Shown here piece by piece: positions 1 through 10,449 of a DNA stretch of 64,000 nt. The stretch's first letter is position 1. Every line of letters starts with the position of its first letter. Made by a program: the position numbers and the translations under genes. A model generated the notes under the pieces. It did not search any database, was not told where the DNA came from, and saw only the letters and a program-made list of their open reading frames with translations. The DNA is from Plantago major. Taxonomy: Eukaryota; Streptophyta; Magnoliopsida; Lamiales; Plantaginaceae. The stretch is taken from assembly GCA_026545765.1 (NCBI GenBank), contig CM048840.1:52576580-52640579 (forward strand). The letters run 5' to 3'.

Positions 1-672
1 TAGGAAATTATTTGAAAGAATCTGTGCAAAAATGCTTTAATGAGTTCTGAGTTTTGGACTTACTTCCTCAATAGGAAGCTCAGAGTCAGTTTTCTCAGAA
101 ACTTTCTCAGTTTCTGGTATTCTTTCATGTGATGTTGCCTTGGGAGCTTCATCAATTTCCATTGATGCAGGGGATGTCACAACTTTTTCCCTTTGCATTT
201 TTACTTCTGAATGAGCCTGTAAGTAGAAAGTATTGAATATTTTAGAAGAAGTTTAAGATAACCCATGATGAAGAATACTTATCACTGATTTTTCATGTAC
301 CTTCATGCTAGAAGGCTCAATGATGTGTTCTTCAGAAACCTTGTCGGTCTCTGGGTTCGTCTCTGGCATTTCTACCTTATCTTCCTCTTTCTCAGTTGGA
401 GCCTGTTAGAAACATTTACTTTAAATGATTAAGTACATAGACAAATGACTGAAAAGTGTTATCTTAAGAATCAATTATCACCTGTGGTACAGGCTCAGAT
501 TTCTTAAGAGGCGAGGTTGGGGTAACCTCCTTCTCAGTTTCTGAGGCAAGCTTTCCAGCTTCCTCTTGTTTCTGTGTTTCTAACTCAGCCTGTAACAAAG
601 AATTTTTATATAAGTAACAAGATATACAAGCATAAATTTTTTCACAAGGTAGGAGTTGAACCATTCAGCTAC
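1..672 (-). pseudogene. Spliced 3' portion of the copia extra ORF: short phase-0 exons and introns
   Basis: After the large exon ending at 673, the minus strand shows alternating coding blocks and GT-AG gaps. Introns: 672-590 (83 nt), 481-403 (79 nt), 300-217 (84 nt). Exons: 589-482 (108 nt), 402-301 (102 nt), 216-64 (153 nt, ending at a further GTAAGT that may or may not be used). Each exon is a multiple of three, starts with the Ala codon GCT and stays open in one frame across the splices, whereas the gaps contain stops. The peptide is rich in Glu, Lys, Ser, Thr and Pro with recurring (E)KVSE-type units. The same layout is found in element 2 at 37544-38339. Function unknown; no membrane segment is seen. 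Confidence 0.7.
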
Positions 673-2582
673 CTGAGCATTGTCAGGCTGATTGGTCTCT
701 GGAACTTGTGACCCTTTTATACTTTGGTCTTCTTGTTCCAGTACAACTTCTTTGTTTGAAGTTTTAGGTACTTCACACCTTTCCTGAGTGTGCAACTCAG
801 TTGCCTCCCCTGGTTGATCATACTGAGTGGATGTCTCAGTTTGATCCCTCTTGTCGAGTTGGGGAACCTGCTCTTTTGCAGGATTTTCTTCAGCGTGTTG
901 TAATGCTGGTAATTCGAAATGGAGTTCATTTACCATTTCATCAACCACTTGTGGCTGTTGTGGTTGTTGTGGTTGTCTGGAAGCAGAGGATCGGTCAGTA
1001 GAGTGTTCTTCCAGAGTTTTAGATGTGGCATTTCCATCAGCATCTACCAGCACTAAAATACCACTCATCAGGGCTTTTTGAAGTTGTGCGTAAGAAACGT
1101 TCCCTGATGATGTGTTTGCACCAACAACCTTTGCTATAGGTGCTTGTTCAAGAACTTTGAGGTGTAGGTTCTTTTCGAAACCTTATCACGATTCTTTATT
1201 CGATAACCTTAGCCCTCTTTGTTCTTTCTAGGACTTGAGAGATGACTAGTTCATCATCTTCATCGTCAGAGCTCTCATCAGCATTGGGAACTGATTGGTC
1301 CATTACTCCTGCGATTTCTGCAGATGGGGCTTGGTGCTTTTCACCTGTTTTGGCAGCATTAATAAGTTCATCAGCAAGGCATTCTGCATTAGTCGCAACA
1401 TTTCTGAACGCACTTTCTCTTGCTGAGTCTACTTGTTCAGTAGTTGATGACTCTTTTGCAGCATTGATGAGTTGATCTGCCTTTATCAGTTCATCGGCAA
1501 GGCCTGCAGATATCTGAGAATCGACAACTGCAATGGGTGTGTCTTCTGATTTGCCAGCAGACTTCTTTCTTGAAGTTCTGGGCTTCTTGGTCGCAACCTT
1601 TTCTTCAGATACCTTTTCAGACTTTCGCTTCTTAGAACCTTTCTGAGACCCAGTAACCTTTTTCATCAAGTTTGTATACTCATATTTGTAGAGTAGGTTA
1701 CTGTTGGCTATTTCAGCCGTCTCTCTGAGCTCAATGCCAAGCTTCTCCAGCAAGTAGCATATCTTCAGACCATAGCCTACTGTGGCCTTTGGCTCAGCTA
1801 GTCCTTTGGAGATCTTAGGCTCGAAGCCTTGAATCTTCTTCACAAACTTCATGAAGGCGTACTTTCACCAGTTAAAAGGGTTTTCCAGCCTTTTGTCTTG
1901 TTGATTCAGCAAGGACATCATGATCCATCGTTCTTGGCTTATCTGGTCAGCACCTCCTTGTAGACCATCAAAGCATCTGTGAAGAATGCAAGCCAGTACA
2001 TCCCAGTGAACCATCAGATGTCTGGTTCGGATGTCAGCAAGCTTGAACTCAGTGGGTGTATCTGATTTTTCAAGATCACACACGTCCATCGTACAATTGT
2101 TTAACACCTTCAAGGAGATCATCATCCTTGGTGTTTATTTCAAAATCCTTTCCAAGATTTTGAAACTCAAACAACTTACAGAAAGTTGTTAAGTCTAGAA
2201 GGATTTCCTTTCCTTGGACTGAGGTTTTGACAGACACTATTGCAGTGCCTTCAGAAACACAGGAAATTATCCTGGAGTTGTTGTAGAATTCCAACACATC
2301 GAGTGATGAAATTCCACTTAGGCGAGCAGATAGAAAACCCTTGATTTGTGCCTTTTCAAGCATGTCAAGAATCAGCTTTCTGTCGGCTTGGTTCTCTATT
2401 GCAGCCGTGAGGTATTCCTCAACCATGGCACCACCCCAAATCATTCTGTGATTTGAAGTCCAATGGTCAGGATTAAAATCTCCTACCAGTCGGTTGTTCA
2501 CAATAACCAACTCTGGTGCTTGCTTTTCAGCAGTACCAGTGGAGGATTGAGATTTCTGTGTGGAGGAATTCTGTGGGGCCAT
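673..2582 (-). pseudogene. Extra 3' ORF of copia element 1, N-terminal large exon (frameshifted)
   Basis: The start ATG at 2582 opens a 168-residue block with the segment LEFYNNSRI, followed after a frameshift near 2110 by 2125-1865 (MVHWDVLACILHRCFDG) and after a stop near 1855 by 1852-1196. A last block (1068-673) runs to the first splice donor. The start region resembles the plant-transposon/ATHILA ORF type domain by pattern (an EFY motif, a V-x-G-K strand pair, then a GLKICYLLEKLGI-like helix). Around residues 60-100 of the 1852-1196 block there are basic clusters (KKRK, KKPRTSRKK) that look like nuclear localisation signals. No signal peptide or transmembrane helix is visible, so it does not look like an envelope protein. 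Function unknown. Confidence 0.7.
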
Positions 2583-2860
2583 CTCTTTATATAGTGTAGA
2601 GAATTTGGATTGGAGTTTGAAAGAGATTTGATTCAGTAATTCTTTGCAGAAAAACTTAATCTTGATTTGCAGAGATTGTAGAAGGTTTGCAGAGAATCAA
2701 GAGAAGGTTTTGCTATTTTTGTGCAAGTCGGAATTTTGGATTAGGCGAAAGTGATTTCTTTTGCCAAAATCCTATATATATAGTAATAGAATCTCAACAG
2801 ACAAATACATACAAATTGATTTTGTGTGTACGTATCTGTGATTTGCAAGCAGGCGTGAGC
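2583..2860 (-). promoter_or_regulatory. Promoter-like region and pyrimidine-rich leader before the copia 3' ORF
   Basis: On the minus strand a TATATATATA box (2782-2773) lies about 190 nt before the ATG at 2582. Between them is a CT- and A-rich sequence with several TTCTC and TCTGC repeats, as in plant 5' leaders. A second TATATAAAG sits directly before the ATG, too close to be a TATA box for that start. Retrotransposon ORFs are normally transcribed from the LTR; a separate promoter is an inference from composition only. Confidence 0.4.
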
Positions 2861-3185
2861 AAAAGCTAGTTCGGCATTAAATGCAAAGTGGGCTTTGTCA
2901 GAATTTTTACAGTCCACTATTTACTGTGAATTAATTTCCACCGTATAGATCAAACGCTTAATTTCATCAAGGGTCACCATTGCTTCTTCAGCAATGATCA
3001 CAATCAACAAGTGTAATTGTGCCCATTTAATGAATTTTGGCTATTAGCTATCTGAATCACGTTTTTGTATGACCAAGAACACTGTTTGCATCTGAATCTG
3101 TCTTATACTTAGGATTTTTCCAAGTTTTTCATCAAGATAGAAATAATGTGAATTTCAAGAGAGTAGTTGACTGCAGATAGTTGTA

Positions 3186-3782
3186 CTATTCTCTTTTGTG
3201 TTCCCCGTTTATAGAGTGATTCAGATATCTGAGTTCCTGTCTCAGAGATCTTAAGCTGTCTTTTTGCTCTTTAGCCTTTTTGACTTCTGGATACCGTTCA
3301 GTTCTCTTTTCTCTTCTCTGGATGCCCGTTCGGATACTTCTTCTCTGGTGCCTGTTCAGATTCTGAACTTTTAGGTTCATTGGTAGTTCCATTAGTCCAA
3401 GACTATGTCTTAAGGCTAAGAATCTACTTTCTTGTAGTGGCTTAGTGAAGATATCTGCAAGTTGGTCTTCAGTGCCAATCTTGAGTATCTCTATATTGCC
3501 TTTTTTAACATGGTCTCTGATGAAGTGATGTCTAACATCAATATTCTTTGTTCTGGCATGAATTTTAGGATTCTGTGTAATCGCAATAGCACTTGTGTTG
3601 TCACTGAAAATGGGAGTTTTATTTTCATCGAGTCCATAGTCTTTAAGTTGTTGTTGTATCCACAGAACTTGTGTTGCACAACAACCAGCAGCAATATATT
3701 CAGCCTCTGTGGTAGAAGTTGCAATTGAGTTTTGCTTCTTGCTAAACCACGAGATAAGTTTAGTACCCAACCACAAGTTCAC
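3186..3782 (-). pseudogene. Ty1/copia RNase H domain and C-terminal tail of pol
   Basis: This is the C-terminal domain of copia polyprotein, which removes RNA from the RNA/DNA hybrid during reverse transcription. Typical signatures are visible: SWFSKKQNSIATSTTEAEYI with its catalytic Glu early in the block, SDNTSAI with the second acidic residue, and DVRHHFIRDHV followed by DQLADIFTKPL near residue 110. After about residue 135 the sequence becomes a Lys/Arg/Glu-rich tail without a recognised domain. The first RNase H strand (DADYAG-type motif) is scrambled by frameshifts between 3783 and 3860, so the domain is not functional here. Confidence 0.9.
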
Positions 3783-3797
3783 GAGGTGCTTTTTCTA

Positions 3798-4846
3798 TCA
3801 GCGTTGATCCAAAGATAATCGGTTCCGAGTACCCAATAAACTCAATCCGCTTTCTTTAGGATACCACAATCCTACATCTACTGTACCTTTTACATACCTT
3901 AATATTTTCATAGCAATGTTGTAGTGTGTTTGCATCGGATTTGTCTGAAATCTAGCACACACTCCAACGGCGTATTGAATATCAGGTCTACTTGCAGTGA
4001 GGTAAAGTAGTGAACCTATCAATTTCATATACTTATGTTCTTCAAAACTCTTATCTGATTCAGTATAGGTCATTTTGGTTCCAATGCTCATAGGTATCTT
4101 AGCAATCTTTTCAGAAGGCTTAAGATTGAATTTTGTGAGCATATCTTTTGCATACTTTGTTTGACTAATGAATATTCCATCATTGAGTTGCTTGACTTCC
4201 AATTCTAGAAAATAATTCATTTCTCCCATCATGCTCATCTCAAACTTACTTTTCATGAGATTTGCAAAGTCATTACAAAGTTGCTTGTCCTTAGATCCAA
4301 ATATGATGTCATCAACATATACTTGAACTAAGAGTAGTTTCCCATCATGATTTAAGGTAAATAAAGTTTTATCAACTTCACCTTTCTTGAAACCACTTTC
4401 CAGAAGGTATTTGGCCAAAGTGTCATACCATGCTCTTGGAGCTGTTTTCATCCATCTGAGCTTTCAGGTTTATAGACCATTCTACTTTCTGAGGAAACTT
4501 CAAAGCCAGGTGGTTGCTCAACATAAACTTCTTCTACAAGTTCACCGTTCAAGAATGCACTTTTGACATCCATCTGATAAACTTTAAAATCTTTATGAGC
4601 TGCAAAGGCTAGAAAGAGTCTTATTGCATCCAATCTGACAACTGGTGCATATGACTCATCAAAATCTAAGCCTTCAGTCTGGGTAAATCCCTTGGCAACC
4701 AATCTTGCTTTGTTTCTGGTTATTTCACCAGATTCATTCATTTTGTTTCTGAAAACCCATTTAGTTCCAATCACAAATATTCCTTCCACAAATGGAACTA
4801 GTTTCCAGATTTTGTTTCTCTCAAATTGATCCAACTCTTCTTGCAT
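3798..4846 (-). pseudogene. Ty1/copia reverse transcriptase (two frames)
   Basis: The N-terminal half (4846-4448) has [25 protein letters not shown] sequence, [13 protein letters not shown] with a catalytic Asp, and [10 protein letters not shown]. The C-terminal half (4451-3798) contains the catalytic YVDDIIFGS box, then KYAKDMLTKF and SRPDIQYAVGVC motifs. A frameshift near 4470 separates the halves in the stretch that normally links the PPGFE motif and APRAWYDTL. The second half ends at a frameshift before RNase H. Family assignment to copia is secure; the exact lineage is inferred from the extra 3' ORF and long LTRs. Confidence 0.93.
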
Positions 4847-4855
4847 TGCAGAGAT

Positions 4856-5572
4856 CTAGTCTTGGTCTCCTAATGCTTCTTCTATATTTTTAAGTTCAAT
4901 ATTTGAGATGAAACATCCAAAGAGAGAATTAGCATTTTCAGCTATTGCTCTCCTAGTCCTAACACCTTGATTAATTGGTCCAATCACATCTTTTGCAGGA
5001 TGATCCTTGATCCATCTCATCATAGGTTTAGTGTTAGTAGGATCAATATCCAAATGATTTGAATGTGAATCACTGGGACTTTGATTTGATACTTTTTCAG
5101 TATCTAAGACATTTTGCTCCTCAGAAGGGAAATTAATGTCTGACACTTGTTCAGTGTTTGAGCTATCTGAAACATGTCTTTCAGAGAGATTATTTCCAGA
5201 GATAGCTTCATGATGAATATCTTCAGTTTCCATTTCTGGAAGTTTCATAGGAAATTCTTCATCATGTTTGTGAGTCATCTTGTTGTTACTAGGCATATCA
5301 AGCTTTTCACGTAGTCATCCTCACTTTCCATAATGACGCTTTCTCTTTCGAGGATTCTTCTTGAGAATCCGTCAACATTAGTTCTTTGAACCTTTCGAGA
5401 GTTCATCATTAGGAGGTGTTTTCTTACTTCCTTCATAGAATACAACATGAATCGATTCTTCAATTTTATTTGTTCTTTTGTAAATTTCAGTAGGCTTTGC
5501 TATTCGTGGAATAACAAGAAATACACCTTCATCTCGCCTTTGGTTGAAAAGTTCTCGGATAATCTTTTCCAT
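4856..5572 (-). pseudogene. Copia pol linker between integrase and reverse transcriptase
   Basis: Open blocks 5572-5378 and 5296-4856 are Glu/Ser/Asp-rich and of low complexity, as in the variable segment between integrase and RT of copia pol. The first block includes an RRDEGVFLVI-like segment that matches the copia integrase C-terminal region (the usual form is DEGIFLGY). The second ends in RWIKDHPAKDVIGPINQGV, the usual pre-RT signature, followed by NANSLFGCFISNIE. A stop near 4856-4858 and frameshifts near 5300-5380 break it. Confidence 0.75.
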
Positions 5573-6321
5573 TGTTTAGAACAAAACATCTACAACCAAA
5601 TACTCTCGGATGTTTGATATTAGTCTACCAATCAAGATTTCATAAGGGTCTTATCATGGTGTTTGTTTATCAAACATCTGCTTACCGTGTAATTTACAGT
5701 GTTTACGCCTTCAACCCAATAAACTTCACTTATTTCAAAGGTAGCCTAGCATCGTCCTTGCAGCTTCTTTAAGGGTTCTGTTTCTTCGCATCCACTATCA
5801 AATAGCCATTGTGCTTTAGTCCAGAAGCATTACGCACAACAGGGAACAGGAGATTAGGTTCTCAATTTACAGTTGGAACTATCAGGACTAAACAATCTTC
5901 CAGTAGGAATCCATTTTTGAATGAATTTCCTTGGAACATTCTTTTGTCTGATAGGAACATAAGGAGGAATTCTAATTGAATGATTATCATTATTAAGAAT
6001 TATTTTCTTCCTTGGTGTGTTCCTAGGTGCTCCATTTGGTGCTTTCAGATACCTGTCAGGTTTCTGAGTTTACTTTTCAGCAAACTTAGCTTTCCTTGCC
6101 AGATTTCTTCTAGCCCTGGCATTCAGATATTCAGTGGCTTGATTCAACTTCCACTTCTGATAATTGCTTTGAGCAATTCTAGCCTTTAGCCATCGTTCTT
6201 GCTCCTGTTTGTATTCATGAGCAAGTTGTTTCCCGATGCCTTTATAGCCAATACCGTTTCGAGCACTTGAAGCTATCTGAGATCTTTTCTCAGCAGCTTT
6301 GCTAGTCTCTGGTTGGTCCAA
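5573..6321 (-). pseudogene. Protease-integrase remnant joined by internal deletion
   Basis: The stretch 6321-6070 encodes an 83-residue basic segment (Arg/Lys/Ala-rich, gag-protease linker). Further on, a WLFDSGC sequence (codons around 5807-5787) matches the catalytic Asp-Ser-Gly of copia protease. Immediately after it the sequence jumps to the late integrase motif NRTLKEAARTML (near 5780-5745) and then to degraded VNTACYT- and VFGC-like pieces. The rest of protease, the zinc-binding N-terminus and the DDE core of integrase are absent. Many frameshifts follow. Confidence 0.65.
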
Positions 6322-6370
6322 TTTCTTTCCAGAAAAAGTGACATGGGAGAATTTGCCAGCTCCTGCAATT

Positions 6371-6949
6371 CTACCCTTTTAAGTAAGATTGTACTTCAGT
6401 AAGAGTGTCACTAGCTTTGGCATAAGATTGAAAAGATAATTCTTTCTTTTCGAGTTCCTTGTTCTCAGAAAGAAGATCTTCATATTTCTTTCGTAATTCA
6501 GCCATTGCTTCTTTATGTGACTTTTCAGTCTCAGATATCTGAGTTTCGAGAAATGCATTTTCAGCATCCTTTTTCTCAGATATCTTAACTAATTGAGAAT
6601 TTTCCTTTGCAAGAGAATTCTTTTCTTCTTCAAGATTTTCGGCTCTAGCTCGGATCATTAGAAATTCTCTTTCATAGATGTCAAGTTCTTTCCTGAGATT
6701 TTCTAGATCTTTTATTTCTTCTTCATCACTTTCATAAGTATAACAAGAAGTATGTGCTACCTCATCAGCCATAAGAAAGATTTCTATGTTGGAGATGTCT
6801 GGACCGTCAATTTCAACAACTCCACACATTTCATTCTTCTTGAGGCCGAAGTCGATTATATCATGAGTAACTCCACATAATTCTGGTGATGGTAAGGTTG
6901 AGTCATCTGAATTGTCGTCTTGTAATCTCTCAACGCCTAGAGCATCCAT
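6371..6949 (-). pseudogene. Gag C-terminal coiled-coil region, copia element 1
   Basis: A 192-residue open block that continues gag in another frame. It begins with MDALGVERLQDD and contains SPELCGVTHDIIDFGLKKNEMCGV, which is matched closely at 35900-36000 in element 2. Residues 75-185 have heptad-like Leu/Glu/Lys spacing predicting a long coiled coil, ending LSFQSYAKASDTLTEVQSYL. The same ending is present in element 2, so this is a family feature of gag rather than debris. Confidence 0.8.
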
Positions 6950-8068
6950 TGAGTTTGGATTTTCTTTCTTTCTTCAATTAATAAAGCTTTACGCTTCTTC
7001 AAGATTCTTCTATCTTTCTTCACACCGTCCTTAGTTTGTTGAAGGCGTGACAATACTTTGAAGTGACCAGGTTTCGACAATAGAAACAGATATCGCTTCC
7101 AATTTCGCTTCCTCAAGACATGATGCTTTCGAAATGGCTTGTTCAATGAGCTTTGCATATTTTTGTACTGGTGATAGTTTGAGCCTAGATGCTTTTTCAG
7201 CTTCTCTTTGGCTTTTCTTCTCTCAATTTCTCGACTGACATATTTGCTCATTTGCTTTGCATCAAGAGCATCCTCAGTCCCTTCCTTGCTTTTCTTCTTT
7301 TCAGAAGTTCCTTGAGCAACTAGAGCAATATTCGGCAACTTTTCAGTTGTTTGTTCTCTTTGTGTTGTCTCATAATCAACCGTAGCAAGATGTGAGAAGA
7401 GTTCCACTGGAGTGATATTTGGCATTCCTTGGTTAAAATAAAAGAATTTAGTATGCTCCCAGTTGTGGTTAAGACTTCTGACAATAGTCTTAATCTTTTC
7501 TGACTGGGAGTATCTGTTGCTTTCCCCAAGTGCTGCCATATCACTCATGAGAGTGGTAAATCTGAAATCAAGTTCTTCCAGAGTTTCAGTGGGTCCTTGC
7601 TTGAAATTTTGAAATTTCAACTTGAGAAATTCGAACTTTTTTTCTTTGGTTTTCTCAGTTCCGGCACATATTTCTTCAATCAGTTGCCAGGCAACTTTCG
7701 CCGTTTTAGCACCCCACAATTTACACTGTATGTGCTCAGGTGTCGGTCTGATGATGATATTACGAGCTTGACCATCCAGACGATTTCTCTTGGCATCTTC
7801 CGATGTCCAGAGTTCTCTGGCTTCGTTCAGAATAACTTGACTAGTAGATCTCCCACTTGTTGACGATCGCCAGTGAAGATCCTTCGCTTTGATCTCTGTC
7901 TCTACCATTAGAAACCTCCATGACTTGTTTAAGTTGTTGAATGACTATTGGGCCATTCTTTATCACTTCGATCATTTCGTCACTTATGGCTTCAAGGTGG
8001 AGCATCATGTTATTTTTCCATTTCTCGTAGTTCTCTGGTTTGAGAACGGGTGCATCACTCAAAGACAT
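6937..8068 (-). pseudogene. Gag (capsid/nucleocapsid), copia element 1
   Basis: Gag forms the virus-like particle. The start is taken at 8068 (MSLSDAPVLKPENYEKW) because the equivalent ATG starts gag in element 2. A frameshift around 7860-7900 moves reading into the 7908-6937 frame, with the UBN2/retrotran-gag pattern: WSTSED-like, WGAKTAKVAWQLIEE, LKFQNFKQGPTETLEELDFRF, and IKTIVRSLNHNWEH. The nucleocapsid zinc knuckle is broken: near 7080 the GHFK part survives but a frameshift removes the preceding Cys pair. Related gag at 34698-36437 keeps CFYCQKPGHFKRDC. Confidence 0.88.
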
Positions 8069-8165
8069 TCCTGCACACTTAACACACAAATTAAATAGTC
8101 CTCGAAAATGGACAAAGTTCCTTCACCTATCTGGGGATCTAGGTTCAAGTGTATATTGTGAACCT

Positions 8166-8180
8166 CCCGCTTTGATACCA
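8166..8180 (-). promoter_or_regulatory. Primer binding site, tRNA-Met type
   Basis: Minus-strand TGGTATCAAAGCGGG lies 2 nt after the LTR end. It matches the TGGTATCAGAGC form used by plant copia elements to anneal initiator tRNA-Met, with one difference. Confidence 0.8.
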
Positions 8181-8182
8181 CT

Positions 8183-9799
8183 TGTTGGTCCAGATAACGG
8201 CAAAGTAAAAGACTAGGGGGGGTGAATAGTCTTTAAAACTTTTGTCGATAAAACTATTTCTCGATATCCGTAGATATCCGATACTTAGATTCAGAGCGGA
8301 AGACTTAAGATAGATAAGTGCGTAAAAGCAGTTAAAGTGTGTGTGTGTGTGTTCTTTGAAATGTAAGTACGTAAAAGTAAATAACAAGAAGTATAGTGGT
8401 ATCCGGAGGTATGTAATCCTCCAACTAATCCACTTCGGTCTTCCAAAGACCTAGAATTCACTAGAATAGATAATTGAGGTCACTTTACAAAAATCCTATT
8501 CTAAGATTCCTTTAAACAAATGGTTCCCAACCAAATGTTCCCCCTGAGTTGTTCCCCATGTACCAAGTACTTCTGATCGTAAACCTTTTGAGCTATTCCC
8601 TAGCTTCCCAAGCTAAGTACTTCGTGCTCAATAACCTTGAGTTATTCCTTAGTTTCTCAAACTAAGTACTTCACATCTACGCCAAAGGATGGTGTTGTTT
8701 TGGTTTGAGTTGTCGATGAGCTTCTTTAATAACTTTTCGCTTAATCGATAGCTATATGAATCAAGTATACTTAATACACTTTGCAATGTATGGTATCTTG
8801 TTCTTTTATCGACCCAAGTCTTAGATAAATGTTCTAGAGAATGAATCAGATACTTGATCTTTCAATTCAACTCTTTCACAGATAGTTGTGCTTGTTTAGG
8901 ATCAGGAGACTTAGAACTTCAGTGCTACTTAAGATCAAGAGCTTTGGTCGCAACAGAAAGCTTGAGAGTAAGTAGTTTGCTTGAGAGATTAAGATATGTG
9001 TTCGCCCAGTGTCCAAAGGTATCTTTTCAAGCGATCTAAGTGTTGATATTTATAGATGAATTGAGTGCCGCTGAATAGTATCCGTTAGCTTAAATCAAAT
9101 TCAAACTATTGATATATGTGTATAGTAATCTTGTAGGTGTTTGTCTTCTTCTTCGTTAGCCATGTTGCTTTTGTTCGTACATCTCCGTCTGCATTTAATG
9201 CATTGTACTATACTTTTGTCTCAGAGTGCCAACGGAACTATGCTTTGTATCAGAGACAACCTTGATCAGATTTTTCTGATTCTTTGCACGTTCTTATCTT
9301 TAACTTCAGATACCACTTTTATTGAAACAACTTTGTTTGCAATAAATATATTTCTTTTTCAGAAATGTGGTTAAAGCTCAAGGTATCTGAGAGTAGATAT
9401 CTGTGGCACTTTCCTTGTTTTTCAGATAGACATTTTATTTCTCAGATATCTCTTGTGACACAGTTTGTTTAAAACTATTCGTGTCTTCAAGATGTCTGGC
9501 CAAGGTATCAGAAACTGCTTTGAGAATCTTGTGCGCTTCAAATCTTCAATGTCGTTGAACTTGTTCTGCTTGGATGTCTTCTTCTTGGTCTTCTCTTCAT
9601 AAAATAAAAAATTACATTTTGAGACCTAACATCCTATACAAGATTAGCTAGACTATCATACTTAGTGGGTTTCCTCTTTTACAATGTTCAAGTGAACCAA
9701 GAGTACTAATCACCTTTCTGAGACTAAGATAAGTCATCATGTTGCTGATCAAAATCTAAACAGATATTTATAACAAAATATCTAACAAATTTCCTAACA
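8183..9799 (-). repeat. 5' LTR of copia element 1
   Basis: On the minus strand it starts TGTTAGGAAAT (9799) and ends GGACCAACA (8183), the same termini as the element 2 LTRs. Length is 1617 bp. A TATAAATA box is at 9054-9047. The LTR is about 200 bp longer than those of element 2 and clearly diverged from them, although blocks such as the one after the start (GTACTCTTGGTTCACTTGAAC) are shared. The bases next to it (9800-9804, GGTAA) would be the target duplication, but the other side is outside the window. Confidence 0.88.
9047..9054 (-). promoter_or_regulatory. TATA box in LTR of copia element 1
   Basis: Minus-strand TATAAATA in mid-LTR, about 745 nt from the LTR start, followed downstream by the region that would be the transcript leader. 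Confidence 0.5.
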
Positions 9800-10428
9800 G
9801 GTAAGTGGCCGAAAGCGTGCTACACAATTGACAATGAATCTAGGTCAATTCTGTTTGATTGGGTGAAGGCATTGAGCTTCCCAGACAATTACGCCTCAAA
9901 ATTAAAGAGGTGTGTGGATTTGAAGAGGACAAAGGTTTTTGGGATGAAGAGTCACGACTGTCATGTGTTCATGGAGAGGCTTATCCCAGTAGCATTTCGA
10001 GAACTACTACCTAAACATGTATGGATTGCTATCACCGAGCTCAGCTTATTTTTCAAGAATTTAGGCACAAGGGTGGTTCATGACAAAGTGTTGGAAAATC
10101 TTGAAAAGAACTTACCATTGATTCTATGCAAGCTCGAATGTATCTTTCCACCGAGTTGGTTTGATTGTATGGAGCACTTGCCGGTTCACCTTCCACATGA
10201 AGCGAGACTTGCTGGACCGGTTCAGTATCGATGGATGTATCCATTCGAGAGGTACTTGGGGAAATTGAAGAAGTATGTCAACAACAAAGGTAAAGCTGAA
10301 GGATCGATTGCCAATGCCTACATTCAGAGGAAACTGCAACCTTCTGCTCTTATTACTTTGATGAGCACGTCCCTATGAAGACATCAAGGCCTCAAACGCA
10401 GTATACATTCGACGCCTGCGGATGATGA
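9800..10428 (+). pseudogene. TNP2 transposase C-terminal fragment (DUF4218)
   Basis: Open from the copia junction (GKWPKACYTID...) through a DUF4218 domain: HDCHVFMERLIPVAFRELLP, then CKLECIFPPSWFDCMEHLPVHLP, and the typical YPFERYLGKLKKYV. TNP2 is the catalytic protein of CACTA elements. The first part, including the tnp2 catalytic core, is missing. Near 10325 a one-base shift moves the natural ending into another frame (TFCSYYFDEHVPMK...), stopping by about 10428. The insertion of the retrotransposon plus the shift make it non-functional. Confidence 0.87.
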
Positions 10429-10449
10429 GTTTTTCCTATCTGTCTTTAG

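Larger units (their letters stand above)
1..9799 (-). mobile_element. Ty1/copia SIRE-like LTR retrotransposon, element 1 (3' end off window)
   Basis: Read on the minus strand this element runs 5' LTR, tRNA-Met-type primer site, gag, protease/integrase remnant, reverse transcriptase, RNase H, then a long extra 3' ORF that leaves the window at base 1. The order integrase before RT is diagnostic of Ty1/copia; an extra ORF after RNase H is a known trait of the SIRE/Maximus lineage. Every domain carries frameshifts or deletions, so the copy is dead as an autonomous element. It interrupts the CACTA transposase exon that resumes at 9800. The second LTR, polypurine tract and target duplication are not visible. 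Confidence 0.9.

Noticed and set aside
580..1068. A continuous minus-strand ORF across the first intron of the copia 3' ORF
   Set aside because: The part after 672 has no counterpart in element 2, while splice sites and exon phase agree in both copies.
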